From CAIOZW01 sp049318845 (GTDB lineage Bacteria > Acidobacteriota > Blastocatellia > RBC074): a stretch of 14,388 nt of DNA. The notes under the pieces are model-generated. The model searched no databases. It saw only the letters and a list, made by a program, of their open reading frames with translations, and was not told the origin of the DNA. This document shows positions 10,203 through 14,388 of this stretch, in pieces (positions within the stretch are counted from its first letter, which is position 1; the number at the start of each line of letters is the position of its first letter). The position numbers were made by a program, and so were the translations under genes. Where the stretch lies: the NCBI GenBank assembly GCA_049318845.1, contig JBMOFH010000073.1, forward strand, positions 1 through 14,388, in the 5' to 3' direction.

Positions 10203-11489
10203 TCAGTTTTCGATAAGTTTTGCAATAATCTCGGCAACGGTGAGCGATTCCTGCCCTCCGCTCGCCAGGTTCTTGAGGGCATACCGGCGGGCATTGACCT
10301 CGTTATCACCGATGATCAGCGCGTGTCTTGAACGAGATTTGTCGGCAAGCGCCATCGCTTTCTTCATTTTTCGGTCGGCAAGGTCGAGAATGATCGATAG
10401 TCCGGCCAGACGTAATTCTCGCGCGACCAGATACGCGTGCTGCCGTGCGACTTCGCCCATGCAGACGATGAAGATGTCCGGGGCACCGGTGGCACGAAGC
10501 TCACCGGCGACCTCGTCCGGCAGGGCCATGACCATCCGATCAAGCCCGAATGCAAACCCGAATCCCTTCGTCGGCGGGCCGCCGAGTGTCTCTGCAAGAC
10601 CATCGTAGCGGCCACCACCGACGATCGTGTTCTGCGCCCCGAGACCAGTATTGCCGATGATCTCGAAGGCGGTTCTGGTGTAGTAGTCAAGCCCGCGAAC
10701 CATCTCCGGCTGAACGGTGTAGGCGATGCCGCGCGCGTCGAGGTGCGCGCGAAACTGCTCGAAATGCTCGCGAGACGCGTCATCGAGCGATTCCGTGATC
10801 GTTGGGAGCTTCGCAATCAGAATCCGGCATGACACGTTCTTGCAGTCGAAGACACGAAGCGCGTTGGTCTGGAAGCGATGATGGCAGTCTGCACAGTAGC
10901 CCGCCAGATCCGGCTCGATCGCCACCCGCAGCTTCGCCAGGTACTCCTCGCGAAGCACTGCGTCACCAACCGAATTGATCAGCAGCGTCGTGTCGGTAAT
11001 CCGCAGCTCTTTCAGGAACCAGTCGAGCATCTCGATCACTTCAGCCTCGATCGCCGGATCGTCGCTGTTCCCCATCACTTCGGCGCCGATCTGGTAGAAC
11101 TGCCGGTAGCGTCCAGCCTGCGGCCGCTCCCGCCGGAACATCGGCCCGGCATAGTAGAGGCGCGTCAGCTCCCCCGGCGACCGGTCGGCGAACATCTTGT
11201 GCTGAAGATAGGCCCGGACGACCGATGCCGTATTCTCCGGTCGCAGCGTAATCGACTCACCCTCGCGATCTTCGCGTGCCCGATCGACAAACGTGTACAT
11301 CTCCTTGTTGACGATGTCCGTCGCTTCGCCGACCCCGCGCGCAAAGAGCTCTGTCTTCTCGATGATCGGCGTCCGAATCTCCTCGAAGCCGTACCGGCGG
11401 AAAGCCTCGCGTGCCACATCCTCGATCCGATGCCAGAGCGGAATGTCCTCCGGCAGAATGTCTCTTGTCCCTCGTATCGTTTGAATCAT
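10203..11489 (-). CDS. hisS: Histidyl-tRNA synthetase
   Basis: A 428-residue class IIa synthetase charging tRNA-His. It begins with the conserved IRGTRDILPED (4-14). Motif 2 is MFRRERPQAGRYRQFYQ (117-133). The HisRS signature GLDYYTRTAFE (266-276), GGGRYDGL (291-298) and motif 3 GFAFGLDR (311-318) all follow. An insertion domain carries CADC (199-202) with C216 and C221. The C-terminal anticodon domain (~335-425) is complete. I choose the ATG at 11489 because the family starts just before RGTRDILP. An upstream in-frame ATG at 11552 would add 21 unconserved residues and overlaps a -10-like box. First gene of the hisS-aspS-mutL run; 154 nt separate it from the FG-GAP gene upstream. Confidence 0.97.
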   Translation of the reverse strand: MIQTIRGTRDILPEDIPLWHRIEDVAREAFRRYGFEEIRTPIIEKTELFARGVGEATDIVNKEMYTFVDRAREDREGESITLRPENTASVVRAYLQHKMFADRSPGELTRLYYAGPMFRRERPQAGRYRQFYQIGAEVMGNSDDPAIEAEVIEMLDWFLKELRITDTTLLINSVGDAVLREEYLAKLRVAIEPDLAGYCADCHHRFQTNALRVFDCKNVSCRILIAKLPTITESLDDASREHFEQFRAHLDARGIAYTVQPEMVRGLDYYTRTAFEIIGNTGLGAQNTIVGGGRYDGLAETLGGPPTKGFGFAFGLDRMVMALPDEVAGELRATGAPDIFIVCMGEVARQHAYLVARELRLAGLSIILDLADRKMKKAMALADKSRSRHALIIGDNEVNARRYALKNLASGGQESLTVAEIIAKLIEN

Positions 11490-11542
11490 AATCTCACGGT
11501 CCCAGGTCGGGGTGGCCCCTCCCTCTTCAGACTTAATCGCGA

Positions 11543-11569
11543 ATTGTAGCATGGCCCGGAATATCTCAA
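11543..11569 (-). promoter_or_regulatory. Possible promoter of hisS-aspS-mutL
   Basis: On the minus strand TTGAGA (11564-11569, 5 of 6 to -35) and TACAAT (11543-11548, 5 of 6 to -10) are separated by 15 nt, shorter than the preferred 17. An inverted repeat CTCAAA/TTTGAG (11565-11587) covers the -35 box and might be an operator. The position, about 54 nt before the chosen hisS ATG, is sensible and is one reason to reject the upstream ATG at 11552. Confidence 0.35.
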
Positions 11570-11643
11570 AAGCTCACACCCTTTGAGGAAGTTGCCCAAA
11601 GTAATTTTTGAAATGGAATATCCCGTCAGGCGAACTCGTTCAA

Positions 11644-13428
11644 CTAGCTCCCCGGACTCGTCACTCTCGGGCTGGTGACCATCCCGCTCCCCTCCCGAAT
11701 CCGGATCACCTGGTTGACGGGCAGATCACGCAGCTCGTCGGTCGTACCGCTCGGCCACTGAACCTCGATCCGACTTACTGTTCGCGCGCGCCCCAATCCG
11801 AAATGGACCCGTCGGTCGTTCTGCGAATAGTAGCTGCCACCGCTTCGGACATCATCCAACTGCATGCGCTCATCGGCGACTATCCGAACACGCGCCCCCA
11901 GCCCTGACCGATTCGACTTCACCCCGATCAATTGCACCACCAGCCAGTTGTTTCCGCCTGCCACATCGACCCGCATCAGTACCGGTCTTGAATTGACCGG
12001 ATTGATGACGACATCGAGATCCCCGTCATTGTCGTAATCTCCAAATGCCGCCCCACGACCAGCCGTCGGCTCGAGTAACGCTCCCCCGATCTTTTCCGTC
12101 ACATCCCGGAATGTTCCGTCGCGCCGGTTCTGGTATAGAACCTTTCGCTGCGCATATCCAGACTCTGTGTTCAATCTTTCTACTTCCGGATAGACATGAC
12201 CATTGACCAGCAGGATATCTCTCCAGCCGTCATTGTCGATATCGACGAACCCACAGCCCCATCCCAGCCAGCGTGTATTGAGCCCGATTCCACTCGGGAA
12301 GGTCACATCGTCAAATACCAGCCCACCCAGCTTCGTTCCAAGATTGTGGTAGAGCGTCGAGGTGTCACCCGAAAAGTTGGTCTTAAAGATGTCCAGCCAG
12401 CCGTCGCCATCATAGTCGCCAGCCGAGACTCCCATTCCAGCCTGTGGTTTTCCCTCGCCACTGTAGGCCGCTCCTGCCTCGGCCGCGATGTCGGTGAATG
12501 TCCCATTCCGGTTGTTATGATAGAGTGCCGCCGGCGCGGAATCGTTCGCGACGTAGATGTCCGTCCAGCCGTCATTATCGAAATCTGAGGTCAGCACTCC
12601 GAGCCCGTAGGTTCCATTGGTTGCCAGTATCCCGGACTTCTCCGATACATCCTGGAAAACTCCCGAACCCTCGTTATGGTAGAGGATATTTTTCGCCCCC
12701 TGGAGACCAGGCGGACCGCAGGCGACCATCAGACCCTTGTAGAGGCAGGGGCCACCCTCCGGTGTTGGTGCCGTCTTCAGATCGAGATCGATGTAGTTGG
12801 CGACCATCAGGTCGAGCCGCCCATCGCGGTCATAATCCAGAAAAGCGCAGCCAGATCCCCAGCGTAATCTCGTCCCCCCGACCCCGGACCTGTTTGAGAC
12901 GTCGCTGAAGGTTCCATTGCCGTTGTTCCTCCACATCACATTACGGCCATAATAGGTGACGAAGAGATCGTCCCACCCATCATTGTCGTAATCGCCCGCG
13001 CATACACCCTGGCCCCACCCGTGCCGTCCAACACCGGCAGCCGTTGTCACGTCGACGAATTTTCCATTACCTGTATTACGATAAAGGTGTGATGTCGGAG
13101 CCTCTTCACGTGCCGGTCCCTTTGGCCCCTTCGACCCTTTCGAATAGCCTTCGAGCCGGCTGCCATTGACGAAGAAGAGGTCGAGCCAGCCGTCGTTGTC
13201 GTAATCGATCCAGGCAACTCCGCTCCCGGTCGTCTCCAGCAGGTACCTGTTCCGGCGCTCACCACCATAAATGGTTTTGTGCGTCAACCCCGAATCGGCC
13301 GCGACGTTGCTGATGACAACCTTCGGCAGGTCGAGCTGCGGCTCGCCACCGTTGCCTTGCCAGACGATGCCATAGCTCAATGGCACGACAATCAGCAGTG
13401 ACAACCCAATGATCGTTAATCTTCTCAT
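11644..13428 (-). CDS. Secreted FG-GAP/VCBS-repeat protein with ASPIC/UnbV domain
   Basis: A 594-residue exported protein of the CRTAC1-like type. Residues 1-20 form a signal peptide (MRRL, then a hydrophobic core). Seven calcium-binding D-x-D-x-D-G loops start near residues 75, 147, 199, 283, 339, 397 and 465, most reading DYDNDGW-x-D; this number suits a seven-bladed beta-propeller. Two cysteines in CLYKGLMVACGPPGLQG (228-244) are a common family feature. Residues ~493-578 form the ASPIC/UnbV domain (NWLVVQLIG, GLGARVRI, GGSYYSQNDRRVHFGLG, VQWPSG). By family knowledge it acts in the periplasm or outside the cell; biochemical roles are poorly established, and adhesion or polymer binding are guesses. 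The ATG at 13428 is right for the signal peptide, although the ribosome-binding site is weak. It stands alone: 213 nt from larC and 154 nt from hisS. Confidence 0.9.
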   Translation of the reverse strand: MRRLTIIGLSLLIVVPLSYGIVWQGNGGEPQLDLPKVVISNVAADSGLTHKTIYGGERRNRYLLETTGSGVAWIDYDNDGWLDLFFVNGSRLEGYSKGSKGPKGPAREEAPTSHLYRNTGNGKFVDVTTAAGVGRHGWGQGVCAGDYDNDGWDDLFVTYYGRNVMWRNNGNGTFSDVSNRSGVGGTRLRWGSGCAFLDYDRDGRLDLMVANYIDLDLKTAPTPEGGPCLYKGLMVACGPPGLQGAKNILYHNEGSGVFQDVSEKSGILATNGTYGLGVLTSDFDNDGWTDIYVANDSAPAALYHNNRNGTFTDIAAEAGAAYSGEGKPQAGMGVSAGDYDGDGWLDIFKTNFSGDTSTLYHNLGTKLGGLVFDDVTFPSGIGLNTRWLGWGCGFVDIDNDGWRDILLVNGHVYPEVERLNTESGYAQRKVLYQNRRDGTFRDVTEKIGGALLEPTAGRGAAFGDYDNDGDLDVVINPVNSRPVLMRVDVAGGNNWLVVQLIGVKSNRSGLGARVRIVADERMQLDDVRSGGSYYSQNDRRVHFGLGRARTVSRIEVQWPSGTTDELRDLPVNQVIRIREGSGMVTSPRVTSPGS

Positions 13429-13549
13429 TGTGACATTATGAATGGTAATGGCCCGACTTATCAGGGGGATCGGTTGCGGTCGTGGTTGAGAATCAGAAAA
13501 TTATTTGATTATTGGCCCAAAAGGGTGAGCGAGTGGGACACCCAGACGC

Positions 13550-13580
13550 TGAGTGGGATCCCGAATGAAGATCCCATTCA
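13550..13580. repeat. Inverted repeat in the larC / FG-GAP gap
   Basis: TGAGTGGGATC (13550-13560) pairs with GATCCCATTCA (13570-13580) around a 9-nt loop. The 11-bp stem has one G-T pair on the plus strand, which becomes an A-C mismatch on the minus strand. It lies between the larC stop and the FG-GAP start, both on the minus strand. No T-run follows on the minus strand, so it is not a textbook terminator; it may be an operator or a processing hairpin. Confidence 0.4.
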
Positions 13581-13641
13581 CAAAAAGACTCTTCTGGCAG
13601 CCACTCCGTCTCACCAACACACCCGGCGATCTTCCCAACTC

Positions 13642-14388
13642 TCAAATATCCTGACCAGCGAGGGCCGCCAATTGAACCACGCGCAAGGCGACCCGATGTG
13701 TTTCGGCCGCCTTGCGACAGTCCTCGAATTCGGGGTGGCGGGTCAACACTCTTCCGCTGGCATCGCGAGATACCTTGACCTGAATCTGTCCATACTGCGT
13801 ATCGACCATCTCCTTGCCGCGGATCAGAATCTGGCGCCGCTCTTCACGATAGCGAACGCCGACGGTCGTCGTCTCCTCGAAGATCAGACGAACCATTCGC
13901 TCCCGATCTTCATTCCGACAGAGCAGCGTCAGGAGCGTCCCGGGTCGATTCTTCTTCATCTGTACCGGCACGTAAAACAGATCGAGCGCTCCGGCTTCCA
14001 TTGCACGGTTCATGAAATAACCGAAGACTTCACCGCTCAGGTCGTCGATCGTCGCTTCGATCACCGTGACCGTCTCCGCTGTCTGATCAGCATCCTCGAC
14101 CAGTTCACCAATGATAGCGCGAACGACATTCGGATATTTCGGATAGTCGCGGCTCCCGGCACCATAGCTGACACGCTCGATCTTCATCATTGGCATCGTC
14201 CGGAAATCGGTCGTCAGGTTGGCGACAATCGCTGCACCTGTCGGCGTGACCAACTCTCCCTCGACATCCTTCGAATATGAGGGGATACCGCGAAGAAGTT
14301 CCGCCGTCGCCGGCCCCGGAACCGGATAGGTTCCGTGCGCACACTTGAAGCTTCCACTCCCGACGTGCAATGGCGACGAGATCACACG
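13642..14388 (-). CDS. larC: LarC, nickel insertion protein (5' part beyond window)
   Basis: The C-terminal ~248 residues of a LarC/DUF111 protein; the reading frame runs off the right edge, so the N-terminus is missing. LarC uses CTP to insert nickel into pyridinium-3,5-bisthiocarboxylate mononucleotide, the last step of making the nickel-pincer cofactor of lactate racemase and related enzymes. Visible family landmarks are HGTYPVPGPATAELLRG, ELVTPTGAAIVANL, MMKIERVSYGAGSRDYPKYPNVVRAIIGE and TVIEATIDDLSGEVFGYF, followed by the ferredoxin-like C-terminal domain with TTVGVRYREERR. The visible frame is unbroken, unlike the larC1/larC2 arrangement joined by frameshifting in Lactobacillus plantarum. 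A GTG at 14385 lies inside the conserved region and is not a start. larB, larE and a LarA homologue are not in view; they may lie upstream, beyond the edge. Confidence 0.93.
   Translation of the reverse strand, partial: RVISSPLHVGSGSFKCAHGTYPVPGPATAELLRGIPSYSKDVEGELVTPTGAAIVANLTTDFRTMPMMKIERVSYGAGSRDYPKYPNVVRAIIGELVEDADQTAETVTVIEATIDDLSGEVFGYFMNRAMEAGALDLFYVPVQMKKNRPGTLLTLLCRNEDRERMVRLIFEETTTVGVRYREERRQILIRGKEMVDTQYGQIQVKVSRDASGRVLTRHPEFEDCRKAAETHRVALRVVQLAALAGQDI

Noticed and set aside
13550..13580. Rho-independent terminator of larC
   Set aside because: The stem is good on the plus strand but has an A-C mismatch on the minus strand and lacks a T-run there, so I list it only as an inverted repeat.
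13438..14280. Plus-strand open frame of 280 codons antisense to larC
   Set aside because: The opposite strand carries clear LarC motifs; this frame has none.

Overview
The window looks like ordinary bacterial chromosome, moderately GC-rich in its genes, with a visibly AT-richer stretch in the first ~800 bases. The gene set points away from enterics. MutL keeps the C-terminal endonuclease motifs seen in bacteria that lack MutH. hisS and aspS lie in tandem. There is a large secreted FG-GAP/ASPIC-UnbV protein and an acyl-AMP ligase-ACP-acyltransferase fusion. The last two are frequent in Acidobacteriota and neighbouring environmental phyla, so I lean that way, but this is inference from family habit and the phylum is not proven.

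Layout: (a) 1-796 has no convincing gene; it holds several inverted repeats and a small cluster of DnaA-box-like 9-mers. (b) 797-869 is tRNA-Phe(GAA) on the minus strand, driven by a near-consensus sigma-70 promoter at 882-910. (c) 1069-3852 (+) is the 927-residue ligase/ACP/PlsC fusion. (d) 3947-4999 (-) is a DusB-type tRNA dihydrouridine synthase. (e) 5140-6428 (+) is a coupled pair, an HD-domain 5'-nucleotidase-like protein and a DedA membrane protein, joined by an ATGA stop/start overlap. (f) 11489 down to 6425 (-) is hisS-aspS-mutL, tightly packed and probably one transcript; mutL converges on the DedA gene with stop codons sharing one TTAA. (g) 11644-13428 (-) is a secreted seven-repeat FG-GAP/ASPIC protein. 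(h) 13642 to the right edge (-) is the C-terminal part of larC, cut by the window.

Taken together this is mostly housekeeping: translation (tRNA-Phe, HisRS, AspRS, tRNA modification), mismatch repair, nucleotide clean-up and membrane lipid/lipid-carrier handling. I found no CRISPR array, transposase, phage gene or defence island. The most unusual items are the three-domain lipid enzyme, the mixed tRNA-discrimination residues of AspRS, and the unexplained AT-rich leftmost region with its structured repeats.
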